Source: Desulfatibacillum sp.
GTDB taxonomy: Bacteria > Desulfobacterota > Desulfobacteria > Desulfobacterales > SpSt-501
Reading direction: 5' to 3'
DNA length: 64,000 bases
Assembly (NCBI GenBank): GCA_020725555.1
Contig: DYEU01000032.1
Span: forward strand, 367,656-431,655
Shown here: positions 54,788-63,351 of the stretch, piece by piece
Numbering within the stretch: the stretch's first letter is position 1
How the letters are laid out: each line of letters begins with the position of its first letter
Made by a program: the position numbers and the translations under genes
The notes under the pieces: generated by a model
What the model was told of the DNA's origin: nothing
The model's input: the letters and a program-made list of their open reading frames with translations, nothing else
Databases searched by the model: none

Positions 54788-55366
54788 ATGAACGAAGGGT
54801 TGCCGGAGCCCCCGCCGGTTGCTTTGCCGGGGGAGAAACGGCCGCAGGTCGCTTACCCGGAGTCCCCAAACGGCGCCGAGACGCTCGACCTGCCGATCCG
54901 CAAGGCGCGCGTCGCGGACGTGGAGGCGATCCTCGCGCTCGTCAACGACTACGCCGCGCGCAACGTCATGCTGCCCCGCGGGCCGCAGTACCTCTACGAG
55001 AACATCCGCGATTTCGCCGTGGTCGTCGACGAGGAGGCGGGCGGGGCGATCGTCGCCTGCGGCAGCCTGCACGTCCTCTGGGAGGACATGGCCGAGGTGC
55101 GCTCGCTCGCCATCCACCCCGCCTACCAGAACCGGGGCCTGGGCCGCAGGCTCGTCGAGCACCTGAAAGCCGAGGCCCTCCGCCTCGGCATCCGCAGGCT
55201 CTTCACCTTCACGCTTTCGGAGGACTTTTTCGCGCGACTGGGCTTCGTGCGCAAGGGGCGCGAGGAGCTTCCCGCCAAGGTCTGGGGCGAGTGCAGCCGC
55301 TGCCCCAAGTATTTCCGCTGCGACGAGGTCGGCATGCTGCTCGATCTCGGAAAGGAGGACCCATGA
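54788..55366 (+). CDS. N-acetyltransferase (GNAT), probably amino-acid N-acetyltransferase for arginine synthesis
   Basis: 192 aa. The GNAT core (about 40-180) shows IRKARVADVEAILALVNDYA, EVRSLAIHPAYQNRGLGRRLVEHL (acetyl-CoA loop) and FFARLGFVRKGREELPAKVWGEC. The last block with CSRCPKYFRCDE is seen in the stand-alone ArgA-type glutamate acetyltransferases. Residues 1-35 form a Pro-rich extension. The ATG at 54788 is preferred to 54776 because GGGAGG is 4-9 nt upstream. Directly behind carB, so arginine synthesis is the best role. Confidence 0.8.
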   Translation: MNEGLPEPPPVALPGEKRPQVAYPESPNGAETLDLPIRKARVADVEAILALVNDYAARNVMLPRGPQYLYENIRDFAVVVDEEAGGAIVACGSLHVLWEDMAEVRSLAIHPAYQNRGLGRRLVEHLKAEALRLGIRRLFTFTLSEDFFARLGFVRKGREELPAKVWGECSRCPKYFRCDEVGMLLDLGKEDP

Positions 55367-55926
55367 ACCGGATTCGAATCGCCCCCGGGGACGCCTACCC
55401 CGTTCCCTTGCCGATGACCCTCATCGGCGCGGTGGTCGAGGGAAGGGCCAATTTTCTCGCCGCCGCCTGGGTCACCCGCGTCACCCTGAAGCCGCCGATG
55501 ATGCTCGCCGCGTTGGGCAGTCACCACACGAACCGGGGGATCGAGGAGCACGGGGAATTCAGCATCAACGTGCCCGATGTGGCGCTGCTCGCGAAGACCG
55601 ACTACTGCGGCATCGTCTCGGGGAGGACGAAGGACAAATCCCGCCTCTTCGAGGTTTTCTTCGGCGCGCTCGCCCACGCCCCGCTGATCGCCGACTGCCC
55701 GCTCGTCATGGCCTGCCGCTTGGCCGAGAAGGTCGCCCTTCCCGGCGACACGCTCTACATCGGCGAAGTGGTCGAGGCCTTCGCCGCCGAGCACGCCTTG
55801 ACCGAGGGGCGGCCGGACCTGCGCAAGATCGACCCCTTCGTCCTCTCCATGCCGGAAAACCGCTATTTCCGCATCGGGGAGCCCGTGGGGCGCGCCTGGA
55901 GCGCGGGGAAAGCCCTTTCCGGCTGA
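55363..55926 (+). CDS. Flavin reductase-like domain protein (flavoredoxin type)
   Basis: 187 aa. FMN-binding split-barrel with AYPVPLPMTLIGAVVEGRANFLAAAWVT (substrate block), NRGIEEHGEFSINVPD and YCGIVSGRTKDKS. Similar to flavoredoxin proteins of sulfate reducers. Coupled by ATGA to the acetyltransferase gene; why it should belong to the arginine operon is unclear. Confidence 0.82.
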   Translation: MNRIRIAPGDAYPVPLPMTLIGAVVEGRANFLAAAWVTRVTLKPPMMLAALGSHHTNRGIEEHGEFSINVPDVALLAKTDYCGIVSGRTKDKSRLFEVFFGALAHAPLIADCPLVMACRLAEKVALPGDTLYIGEVVEAFAAEHALTEGRPDLRKIDPFVLSMPENRYFRIGEPVGRAWSAGKALSG

Positions 55927-55960
55927 TCCGCGGAAAGCCCCCCCGGCGCGCCGCGTGCGC

Positions 55961-57085
55961 TCAGAAGCCGGGGATCTGCCGGGGGAAGTAGTCCTCGAGG
56001 CTCCCCTCGCGGTAGACGTCCGCCGTGGCGCAGTGGAGCCCTCCGCCGAAGGCCGCCACGTCCCAGAACGGCACGGGGATCACCTCGAACCCCAGCCGGT
56101 CGAGCTGCTCCATCTGCTCCACTTCCGAGGCCTCGACGCAGACCGTCTTGGGGTCGAGGACGAGCACGTTCATCGAGAGCCACACGCTGCAGAAGGAGAG
56201 CTTCGCCTTCTTGTCGTGGGCGGGTTTGGCGCACTCGACGATTTCCCAGCCGTTTTTGCGGAAAAGCTCGATCATCTCGGGGGTGAGCGGCTTGCGCACG
56301 CGGTTGGAGAGGGCCAGCCCCGGCCGCAGCGGCACGAAGGTCGCGTCGATGTGCATCGGTTGGTCTTCCTGAAAGATCACGGAGTGGATGCGGTGGCCGG
56401 AGAAGTGGCGCCGCAGCCAGTCGATCCCGGCGGCGTTCGTGACCGTGGACTGCTGGACGAAGAGGTCGCGACCGCAGCGGGCGACGTCGGCGGCGTCGAA
56501 GCAGGGCTCGACCTCGGTGAGGATCCAGTCGCGCCGCCGGGTGCGCTCGAGTTTTTCCTCCTCGCTCAGGCTGTGGAAGATCTTCCAGTAGTCCTTCTTG
56601 TAGGTGCGCTCGGTCAGCCGCGGCTTGGGGGCGGCCTCCCAGCGGAACTCGGGGTCCTCGCGGAAGTAGCGCTCGAGGAGCGGCCGGTAGGCGAGGTACT
56701 CGAACCAGCGGCTGCGGTAGGACATGGTCGCCTCGAGGATCTCGTGGCCGACCGTGAGCAGGACGTCGCGCGGCGGCATGCAGCCGAACATGCTCTCCTG
56801 CCGCCAGTCGGGGGTCTCGACCGGCCGGCTGAAGTCGAGCGGGGTGGGGCGGTCGACGCGGATGCCCCGCCGTTCGAGCAGGGCGGCGAAGTGGTCGAGC
56901 TGCTCGTTCGCCTTGTCTTCCATCTCCTTGGGGAGCCTGCCCCAGCTCCCGCGCGGGAAGCCGTACTCGGGCCAGTCGCGGTCGACGGCGGGCTCGGGGG
57001 CCTGAACCATGGTGCCGTCGGCGCGGCCGACGATGACGTGCCGCAGGGGGTCCCATTCGTTCCAGGAGCAAACCTTGGTGTGCAT
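55961..57085 (-). CDS. Amidinotransferase (arginine:glycine amidinotransferase-like)
   Basis: 374 aa. Matches the AGAT/StrB1 branch over its whole length, with candidate catalytic residues D200 in FDAADVARCGRD, H245 in PMHIDATF and C352 in GGGLHCATADV. These correspond to the Asp-His-Cys triad of the family. It would move an amidino group from arginine to an amine acceptor such as glycine; the acceptor is not predictable. The ATG at 57085 has AAGGA upstream. It converges on the arginine operon, 34 nt from its end. Confidence 0.85.
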   Translation of the reverse strand: MHTKVCSWNEWDPLRHVIVGRADGTMVQAPEPAVDRDWPEYGFPRGSWGRLPKEMEDKANEQLDHFAALLERRGIRVDRPTPLDFSRPVETPDWRQESMFGCMPPRDVLLTVGHEILEATMSYRSRWFEYLAYRPLLERYFREDPEFRWEAAPKPRLTERTYKKDYWKIFHSLSEEEKLERTRRRDWILTEVEPCFDAADVARCGRDLFVQQSTVTNAAGIDWLRRHFSGHRIHSVIFQEDQPMHIDATFVPLRPGLALSNRVRKPLTPEMIELFRKNGWEIVECAKPAHDKKAKLSFCSVWLSMNVLVLDPKTVCVEASEVEQMEQLDRLGFEVIPVPFWDVAAFGGGLHCATADVYREGSLEDYFPRQIPGF

Positions 57086-57200
57086 GGCGATATCCTTTCG
57101 TTCGGGCTTGGTTCCGCGTCCACCGCCCGGCGGCGACGGCGGCCTGGGCGGCGGCCTCGGCAAGACGGGGGTGGCGTTCGCAACGGACGGGGGGTGCGGT

Positions 57201-57707
57201 TCAGGGCCCTTTGAGGTGTTTCACGAGATGGCCCAGTTCCGGGAAGATGAGCCGCTCGCAGGCGAGCCGGCAGGCGCCCAGGCTGCCCGGCATGCAGAAG
57301 ACGGCCGTGTGGCCGATGACCCCGGCGGTGGCGCGCGAGAGCATCGCCGCCGGGCCGATCTCCTGCAGGCTGAGTTGGGCGAAGAGCGGGCCGAAGGCGC
57401 TCAGCGTCTTCGTGAAAAGCGGCGCCAGGGCCTCGATGGTCACATCCTGCGGGGTGATGCCCGTCCCGCCGGTGACGAGGAGGACCTCGATCCCGGGGGT
57501 TTCGCTGATTTCGCGCACGGTCATGGCCAGGGCGGCGGCGTCGTCGGGGACCACGCGGTGCAGGGCCACGCGGTGTCCGCGGGCCTCGGCCGCCTGGCGG
57601 ATCCAGCGGCCGCTTTCGTCCTCGGCAAGCGTCCGGGTCGTGGAGACGCTGAGAACGGCGACGGTCACGCTACGGGGGGCCCCGTGCTTGTGCTCGGCGG
57701 TACCCAT
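57201..57707 (-). CDS. moaB: Molybdenum cofactor biosynthesis protein MoaB/Mog family
   Basis: 168 aa. Molybdopterin-binding fold with VAVLSVSTTRTLAEDESG, VLLVTGGTGITPQDVTIEAL (the GGTG motif) and CMPGS near the C-terminus. It adenylates or binds molybdopterin. Start ATG at 57707 with AGGA upstream; the divergent mobA begins 146 nt away. Confidence 0.9.
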   Translation of the reverse strand: MGTAEHKHGAPRSVTVAVLSVSTTRTLAEDESGRWIRQAAEARGHRVALHRVVPDDAAALAMTVREISETPGIEVLLVTGGTGITPQDVTIEALAPLFTKTLSAFGPLFAQLSLQEIGPAAMLSRATAGVIGHTAVFCMPGSLGACRLACERLIFPELGHLVKHLKGP

Positions 57708-57853
57708 GGTCGGCTGTCCTTTCCAGAACCCTCGATCGAGGGCGACGGCCCCTGGATGTATCCCAAAAGGTGCCCGGGAATCAATCCGATTCATGGCGGT
57801 CCTTGAACTCGGCGGACGGCTCGACTATCCTCGGCCGCGTGGGGGAGGGGCCC

Positions 57854-58474
57854 ATGTCTCAGCCCTGCACGGGCGTCATTCTGGCCGGCGGCTTGAGCAC
57901 CCGCTACGGCGGCTGCAACAAGGCCCTGCTGCGGGTGGGGGGGGTGCGCATTCTCGACCGCCTCTTCGAGGCCTTCGAGGGCCTCTTCGACGAGATCATC
58001 CTGGTCACCAACCGCCCCGAGGAGTTCCTCGCCTGGGACGCCCTCATCGTGACCGACCTCTTTCCCGTGCGCAGCTCGCTCACCGGGATCCACACGGGGC
58101 TTTTCTACGCCGGCCGGCCCCATGCCTTCGTCGCCGCCTGTGACACGCCCTTTTTGCAGCGCGGGGTGATCGAGGCCGTCCTGGAAAGGATCGAGCCCGC
58201 CGTGGATCTCGTCATCCCCCACACCGCCGCGGGCCTCGAGCCGCTTTGCGCGGCCTACTCGAAGCGCTGCCTGCGGGCCGTGGAGGACCATCTCCGGCGG
58301 GGGCTCTTCAAGATCCAGTGGGCGCTTGCGGGCAAGAGGATCCGCGAGATCCCCGAGGAGGTCCTGCGGAGAAGCGACCCCGACCTGCGCTCTTTCTTCA
58401 ACGTCAACACCCCCGAGGACCTCGCCCGGGCCGAGGCCCTCCTCGCGGGCACACCGGCGGGAGGCGGGGCGTGA
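57854..58474 (+). CDS. mobA: Molybdenum cofactor guanylyltransferase
   Basis: 206 aa. The nucleotide-binding start GVILAGGLSTRYGGCNKALL replaces the usual GGxSxRMGxDK loop, and ACDTPFL is the Mg/GTP motif. It converts Mo-molybdopterin to the guanine dinucleotide form used by formate dehydrogenases and other DMSO-reductase family enzymes. Its end overlaps the next gene by GTGA. Confidence 0.85.
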   Translation: MSQPCTGVILAGGLSTRYGGCNKALLRVGGVRILDRLFEAFEGLFDEIILVTNRPEEFLAWDALIVTDLFPVRSSLTGIHTGLFYAGRPHAFVAACDTPFLQRGVIEAVLERIEPAVDLVIPHTAAGLEPLCAAYSKRCLRAVEDHLRRGLFKIQWALAGKRIREIPEEVLRRSDPDLRSFFNVNTPEDLARAEALLAGTPAGGGA

Positions 58475-58830
58475 ACCTGCAGGCGCTCGTGGAGAGGATC
58501 CGCAGCCGCCCCGACTTCCCCCGCGCGGGCATGATCCTCGTGCACAACGGGGTCGTGCGCGAGACCGCCCGCGACGGAAGGCGCGTGCGGAGCCTTCGCG
58601 TCGCCGTGGACCGCGAGCGCCTCGCGCTCCTGCTCGAGCGGCAGCGGCGCCGCCCCGGCATCCTCGACGTGCAGGTCGAGATCGCCGAGGGCCGCGAGCT
58701 CGCCGTGGGCGAGGACGTGATGCTGCTCGCCGTGGCGGGTGACGTGCGCGAAAACGTGATCGCCGTTCTGGCCGAGACCCTCGAGCTCATCAAAACCACG
58801 ATCACGCACAAAGTCGAGACCTTCGCCTGA
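58471..58830 (+). CDS. MoaE-like protein (molybdopterin synthase large-subunit homologue)
   Basis: 119 aa, GTG start overlapping mobA. HNGVVRETARDGRRVRSL resembles the MoaE opening (FxGxVRxxxxGxxV), and ELAVGEDVMLLAVAGDVREN its mid-part. The usual HRxxAF and the C-terminal KKE are replaced by DVRENVI and IKTTITHKVETF, so it is a divergent short form and its catalytic competence is uncertain. Placed behind mobA, a molybdopterin role is likely. Confidence 0.65.
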   Translation: MNLQALVERIRSRPDFPRAGMILVHNGVVRETARDGRRVRSLRVAVDRERLALLLERQRRRPGILDVQVEIAEGRELAVGEDVMLLAVAGDVRENVIAVLAETLELIKTTITHKVETFA

Positions 58831-58835
58831 AGACA

Positions 58836-59237
58836 TCAGGCGAAGGCCCTCCCCGCCAGGAAGCCCGCCGCGGCGACGAGCGTGGTCAGGACCGTTCCCC
58901 ACGCCAGGTCCACGACCGTCACGACGAGCGGCCAGTCGCGCGCGGTGGCGAGGTTGGTGAGGTCGTAGGTCGCGTAGGCGACCAGGCCGAAGAGCGCGCC
59001 GCGGGCGAGGGTGCGGCCGAGCGCGCCGGCCTCGAGCCCCGGCAGGACGACGAAGACGAGGATCCCCAGGATGAAGAGCAGGTAGAAGAGGATCGCCGCC
59101 GCCCAGTTGGGCTCCGCCGCGAGCCAGTGCCCCAGGTGCTTGCGGTAGAAGCCCCGGGCGACCCAGCCCAGCCAGAGCATGTCCACGGCGAAGAACACGA
59201 CCAGCATCGCCGCATAGACCTTGAGCGTGTAAGCCAT
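58836..59237 (-). CDS. DUF2177 membrane protein
   Basis: 133 aa, four predicted membrane helices. VFFAVDMLWLGWVARGFYRKHLGHWLA and the ALFGLVAYATYDLTNLATARDWP block identify DUF2177. Function unknown. GGAGAA precedes the ATG at 59237. Convergent with the MoaE-like gene (5-nt gap). Confidence 0.82.
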   Translation of the reverse strand: MAYTLKVYAAMLVVFFAVDMLWLGWVARGFYRKHLGHWLAAEPNWAAAILFYLLFILGILVFVVLPGLEAGALGRTLARGALFGLVAYATYDLTNLATARDWPLVVTVVDLAWGTVLTTLVAAAGFLAGRAFA

Positions 59238-59348
59238 CTTCGGGTTCTCCTTCCGCACGGGCTGCATTAAGGCCAAAAGATGCGACGGCTCGGGCGGAAG
59301 GCAACACCCGCCGGAGGAAACGCACCTCAGGGGCGGCCTCGATGGCGG

Positions 59349-61475
59349 TCAGGCGCCCGGCGGGGGGGCCTCGTCGGCGATGGGGGAGGCCACCGCCGCC
59401 AGGGTCTCCAGGCGGTGGTGGCAGAGGATCCGGTGCCCCGGCAGAGGCTCGAGCACGGGGGGGGCGACCGTACGGCAGATCTCCCCCAGCAGCCGCGGGC
59501 AGCGGCCCTGGAAGCGGCATCCCCGGCCGGCGAACTCCGGCGCGGGCCCCTCTTCCCGCAGCCGAATGCGCGCGCGCTCGCCGTCGATCCGCGGGACGGC
59601 GGACAGCAGGGCCTCGGTGTAGGGATGGAAGGGGGGGCGGAGCACCTGGGCGATCGTTCCTTCCTCGCAGATTCCTCCGCGGTACATCACCATCACGCGG
59701 TGGGCGAGGTGGGCGACGACCGAGAGGTCGTGGGTGATGAAGAGAAAGGCGAGCCCCAGCTCCCGGCGCAGGTCTTCGAGCAGGTTGAGCACGGCCGCCT
59801 GCACGGAGACGTCGAGCGCCGATACGGCCTCGTCGCAGACGAGGAAACGCGGGGAGGTGGCGAGCGCGCGGGCGATGCCGACCCGCTGCTTTTCCCCGCC
59901 GCTCAATTGGTGCGGGTAGCGCGAGGCATAGGACGGCGCAAGGCGCACCATGTCCAGGAGTTCCCCCACGCGCCGGCGGAGCCCGGCGCCCGAGGCGATC
60001 CGGAAGCGCTCGAGGGGACGGCCGATGATCTCGCCCACGGTCTTGCGCGGGTTGAGGGAGGAGTCCGGGTTCTGAAAGACGATCTGGGCCGCCCGCCGCA
60101 CCGGCCGCAGCTCCCTTTCGGGGGCCCGGGCGATGGCGCGGCCGTCGATTACGATCTCGCCCCCGTCGGGGTCGATCAGCCGCAGGATCGTGCGGCCCAG
60201 CGTGGTTTTGCCGCACCCCGACTCGCCCACGAGCCCGAGAACCTCGCCGGCGGCGATCGCCAGCGAGACGCCGTCGAGCGCCCGCAGAAATTTCGGCTCC
60301 CACGCGGGGCGGGGCCACCCCTGGCCTCCGGGTTTTTCCCAGACCAGCGCGTCCCAGAACCCCCCCAGCCGGTAGCGCTTCCTCAGATCGCGGACGATCA
60401 CCAGCGGCGCGACGGCCTGATCCGCCGGCTCGTCCCCCCGTGCGGCGGGCCTCCCGTTCCCGCCCGCGGCCTCCTCCCAGGCAACACCCCGGATCTCCTG
60501 CGCCTTCCAGCAGCGGACCGAACGCTCCGGGCCGGGGGAGGAAAGCAGGGGCGACTGCTCGCCGCAGCGTTTGTCGCCGTAGGGGCAGCGCGGGTGGAAC
60601 AGGCACCCCGGCGGCGGCTTTTCCAGGTCGGGGAGGGTGCCCGGGATCGGGGAGAGGCGCTTGCGGGAGCCGAGGGCGAGCCGCGGCAGGCTGGCGAGCA
60701 GGCCGCGCGTGTAGGGGTGGGCCGGGTCGCGGAAGACGGCTTTCGTGGGGCCCGTCTCGCAGACCTCCCCCGCGTAGAGGATGCAGACCGAGTCGCACAG
60801 GCGATGGATGACGCCCAGGTTGTGGGAGATGAAGAGGATGGAAAGCCGTCGGGATCGGCGCAGGCTCTCGAGCAGGTCGAGGATCTGGGCCTCGATGGTG
60901 ACGTCGAGGGCGGTGGTGGGCTCATCCAGGATGAGCAGTTCGGGTTCGGCGGCGAGGGCCGTGGCGATCAGGGCCCGCTGCTGCATGCCGCCCGAGAGCT
61001 GGTGGGGATAGGAACGGGCGACGACCTCCGGCCGGGGGATCCCCACCTGGTGAAGAAGGCCGATCGCCGCGGCGAGGGCCTCGGATTCCGCAAGCCCCCG
61101 GTGGAAGACCATGGGCTCGGCCACCTGGCGCCCGACCGGGAGCGAGGGGTTGAGCGCCGTGAAGGGGTCCTGGAAGACGATCGCCATCGCGCCGCCGCGA
61201 AGCCGCCGCCTTTCCTCGGGCGAAAGGGAAAGAAGATCCCGGCCCCCGAAGCGCAGCCGGCGCGCGGAAAGGGCGGCCTCCGGGCCGAGGAGGCCCAGGA
61301 GGGCGAGGGCGACCGTGCTCTTGCCCGACCCGGATTCGCCCGCCAGCCCCAGGGCCTCCCCCGGCTGCAGGCGGAAGGAGACCCCGCTCAGGGCCCGCAG
61401 CGTGCCCCCGGCGGTGGCGTAGGAGACACAGAGCCCCTCGATCTCGAGAAGGGGGGGGGAGGGCGGGGAGGCCAT
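59349..61475 (-). CDS. Peptide/nickel-type ABC transporter, two ATPases fused (DppD-DppF-like)
   Basis: 708 aa. Two complete ABC ATPase cassettes in one chain. First: Walker [10 protein letters not shown] at 46-54, signature LSGGMQQRA, Walker [13 protein letters not shown], then a Cys-rich oligopeptide-type tail ([14 protein letters not shown]). Second: [29 protein letters not shown], and another Cys-rich tail (GCRFQGRCP). In most bacteria these are two genes. It energises the DppB/DppC channel encoded just upstream. The start overlaps the dppC stop (TGATG). Confidence 0.92.
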   Translation of the reverse strand: MASPPSPPLLEIEGLCVSYATAGGTLRALSGVSFRLQPGEALGLAGESGSGKSTVALALLGLLGPEAALSARRLRFGGRDLLSLSPEERRRLRGGAMAIVFQDPFTALNPSLPVGRQVAEPMVFHRGLAESEALAAAIGLLHQVGIPRPEVVARSYPHQLSGGMQQRALIATALAAEPELLILDEPTTALDVTIEAQILDLLESLRRSRRLSILFISHNLGVIHRLCDSVCILYAGEVCETGPTKAVFRDPAHPYTRGLLASLPRLALGSRKRLSPIPGTLPDLEKPPPGCLFHPRCPYGDKRCGEQSPLLSSPGPERSVRCWKAQEIRGVAWEEAAGGNGRPAARGDEPADQAVAPLVIVRDLRKRYRLGGFWDALVWEKPGGQGWPRPAWEPKFLRALDGVSLAIAAGEVLGLVGESGCGKTTLGRTILRLIDPDGGEIVIDGRAIARAPERELRPVRRAAQIVFQNPDSSLNPRKTVGEIIGRPLERFRIASGAGLRRRVGELLDMVRLAPSYASRYPHQLSGGEKQRVGIARALATSPRFLVCDEAVSALDVSVQAAVLNLLEDLRRELGLAFLFITHDLSVVAHLAHRVMVMYRGGICEEGTIAQVLRPPFHPYTEALLSAVPRIDGERARIRLREEGPAPEFAGRGCRFQGRCPRLLGEICRTVAPPVLEPLPGHRILCHHRLETLAAVASPIADEAPPPGA

Positions 61476-62326
61476 CAGGCGCCTCCGTGGCGAAGCCGGG
61501 GGTCGAGCCATTCCCGCAGGCCGTCGCCCAGGAGGTTGATCCCCACGACGGTGAGGCACATGACGAGCCCCGGGAAGACCGCCATCCACCAGGCCTGGTC
61601 GAGGTAGGAGCGGGCCTCGCTGATCATGAGGCCCCAGTCCGAGCTGGGCGGTTGGGCGCCCATGCCCAGAAAGGAGAGGGCGGCGCCGAGGAGAATCGCG
61701 AAAGTGACCCGCAGGCTTGCCTCCACGATGATCGGCGGCCAGGCGTTCGGCAGGATTTCGCGGAAGAGAATGTAGCCGGCGTTTTCCCCGCGGGCGCGGG
61801 CGGCGAGGATGAACTCCTCCTGGGCGAGCTCGAGGGTGACCGAGCGGGTGACGCGGACGATCGCCGGGATGTAGACGATGCCTACGGCGAGCACCGTTTT
61901 CCAGAGGCTGGGCGGGGTGACCGCCAGGATGAGCAGCCCGAGGATGACCGGCGGGAAAGACATCAGCAGATCCATGAGGCGCATGAGCCACTCGTCGATC
62001 CGGCCGCGGAAGAAGCCGGCGGTCAACCCGAGGGCGACGCCGCAGAAGAGGCTCACCGCGGTCGCCGCGACCCCCATGAAGAGGGAAATCCGGGATCCTG
62101 CCAAGACGCGGCTGAAGACGTCGCGGCCGTACTCGTCGGTGCCGAACCAGTAGACGGCGTCCGGCGCCTTCAGACGGTCGCGGATGTGGAACTCGTCGTA
62201 GGGGAACGGGGCGACCCAGGGCCCGACCAGCGCCGCTGCGGCGATCACCAGCACGAGGGCGGCGCCGGCGAGGAGGTTTCCGGGGAGGCGGCGTCGCGCG
62301 CCGGGCTCAGGAGGTCCTGCGGGCAT
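61475..62326 (-). CDS. Peptide/nickel-type ABC transporter permease (DppC-like)
   Basis: 283 aa, six predicted helices. N-terminal block HIRDRLKAPDAVYWFGTDEYGRDVFSR is characteristic of DppC/OppC; the EAA loop is EEFILAARARGENAGYILFREILPN. It overlaps the dppB gene by 20 nt. Confidence 0.94.
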   Translation of the reverse strand: MPAGPPEPGARRRLPGNLLAGAALVLVIAAAALVGPWVAPFPYDEFHIRDRLKAPDAVYWFGTDEYGRDVFSRVLAGSRISLFMGVAATAVSLFCGVALGLTAGFFRGRIDEWLMRLMDLLMSFPPVILGLLILAVTPPSLWKTVLAVGIVYIPAIVRVTRSVTLELAQEEFILAARARGENAGYILFREILPNAWPPIIVEASLRVTFAILLGAALSFLGMGAQPPSSDWGLMISEARSYLDQAWWMAVFPGLVMCLTVVGINLLGDGLREWLDPRLRHGGA

Positions 62327-63263
62327 AGCGGATCCGGGGGTTCAGGGCGGCGTAGAGCAGGTCGGCCGCAAGGTTGGCGAGGCAATAGATGGCCGTGATG
62401 ACCAGCAGCGTGGCCTGGATGAGCGGCAAGTCCCGGCGCTCGATGGCGAAGGCGACCAGCCGGCCGAGCCCGGGGAAGGCGAAGACGGTTTCCACGACGA
62501 CGATCCCGCCGAAGAGCCAGCCCACGTCGATCGCCAGCACCGTGATCGTGGGCAGCAGCGCGTTCCGCAGGGCGTGCCGGAAGAGGATCACCCGTTCCGG
62601 CAGGCCCTTGGCGCGGGCGGCGAGCACGTAGCGGGAGCGCAGGGTCTCGAGCATGGAGGAGCGCGTGAGGCGGGAGATGTGGGCGATCAGCGTGAAGGTG
62701 AGGGTCAGGGTGGGGCCGATCAGGCGGGAGAACCAGCTCCAGAGGCCCTCGTCTAGGGGGCTGTAGCCGGCCGAGGGAAGCCACCCCAGAAAGCGGGCGA
62801 AGACGAGGATGAAGACGATCCCCCAGAAAAACTCGGGCACGGAGATGCCGAGGTAGGAAAAGACCGAGACGGCATGGTCGACCGGCCGGTTCTTGCGGAC
62901 CGCGGCGATCACGCCGAGGAGGATGCCGGCCGAGGCCACGAGAACGAAACTCAGGCAGGCCAAAATCGCCGAACGGCCGAGCGCCTCGGAGAGCAACGGC
63001 CCGATCGGCCGTTCCATGATGAGCGACTGGCCGAAATCCCCCCGGATCAGGTTCGAAAACCAGCGGCCGTATTGAACGGCCAGGGGGTCTTTCAGCCCGA
63101 GCTTCGTCTCGACCGCCTCGATCGCATCGGCGGTGGCGAACTGCCCGAGGATCATGCGCGCCACGTTCCCCGGCAGCACCTGGGTGATGGCGAACAGCAA
63201 AACGGACATCACCCAGAGCAGAAGGACGATCAGGGCGAGCCGCCGCAGCGTGTAGAGGATCAT
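62307..63263 (-). CDS. Peptide/nickel-type ABC transporter permease (DppB-like)
   Basis: 318 aa, six helices. LRRLALIVLLLWVMSVLLFAI at the N-terminus, GLKDPLAVQYGRWFSNLIRGDFGQSL, and the EAA loop SRYVLAARAKGLPERVILFRHALRNALLP are typical. Encoded between the binding protein and dppC. Confidence 0.94.
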   Translation of the reverse strand: MILYTLRRLALIVLLLWVMSVLLFAITQVLPGNVARMILGQFATADAIEAVETKLGLKDPLAVQYGRWFSNLIRGDFGQSLIMERPIGPLLSEALGRSAILACLSFVLVASAGILLGVIAAVRKNRPVDHAVSVFSYLGISVPEFFWGIVFILVFARFLGWLPSAGYSPLDEGLWSWFSRLIGPTLTLTFTLIAHISRLTRSSMLETLRSRYVLAARAKGLPERVILFRHALRNALLPTITVLAIDVGWLFGGIVVVETVFAFPGLGRLVAFAIERRDLPLIQATLLVITAIYCLANLAADLLYAALNPRIRYARRTS

Positions 63264-63306
63264 GGCGCAACGCCTGCGGCCGGGGGGCCGGCGCGCAAGG
63301 ACTTCC

Positions 63307-63339
63307 CCCGGCGGGGCGGGGGGGCCCCGCCCCGCCGGG
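63307..63339 (-). other. Perfect 15-bp GC hairpin between the binding protein and dppB
   Basis: Arms 63307-63321 and 63325-63339 are exactly complementary around a 3-nt loop; no T-run follows. Placed 12 nt after the stop of the binding-protein gene, it resembles the hairpins behind dctP and may stabilise the binding-protein mRNA or cut down read-through to the permeases. Confidence 0.6.
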
Positions 63340-63351
63340 CTCCGGAGCGGA

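Noticed and set aside
55955..57214. A plus-strand open frame opposite the amidinotransferase
   Set aside because: No motif, and the minus strand has a complete amidinotransferase with its active-site residues.
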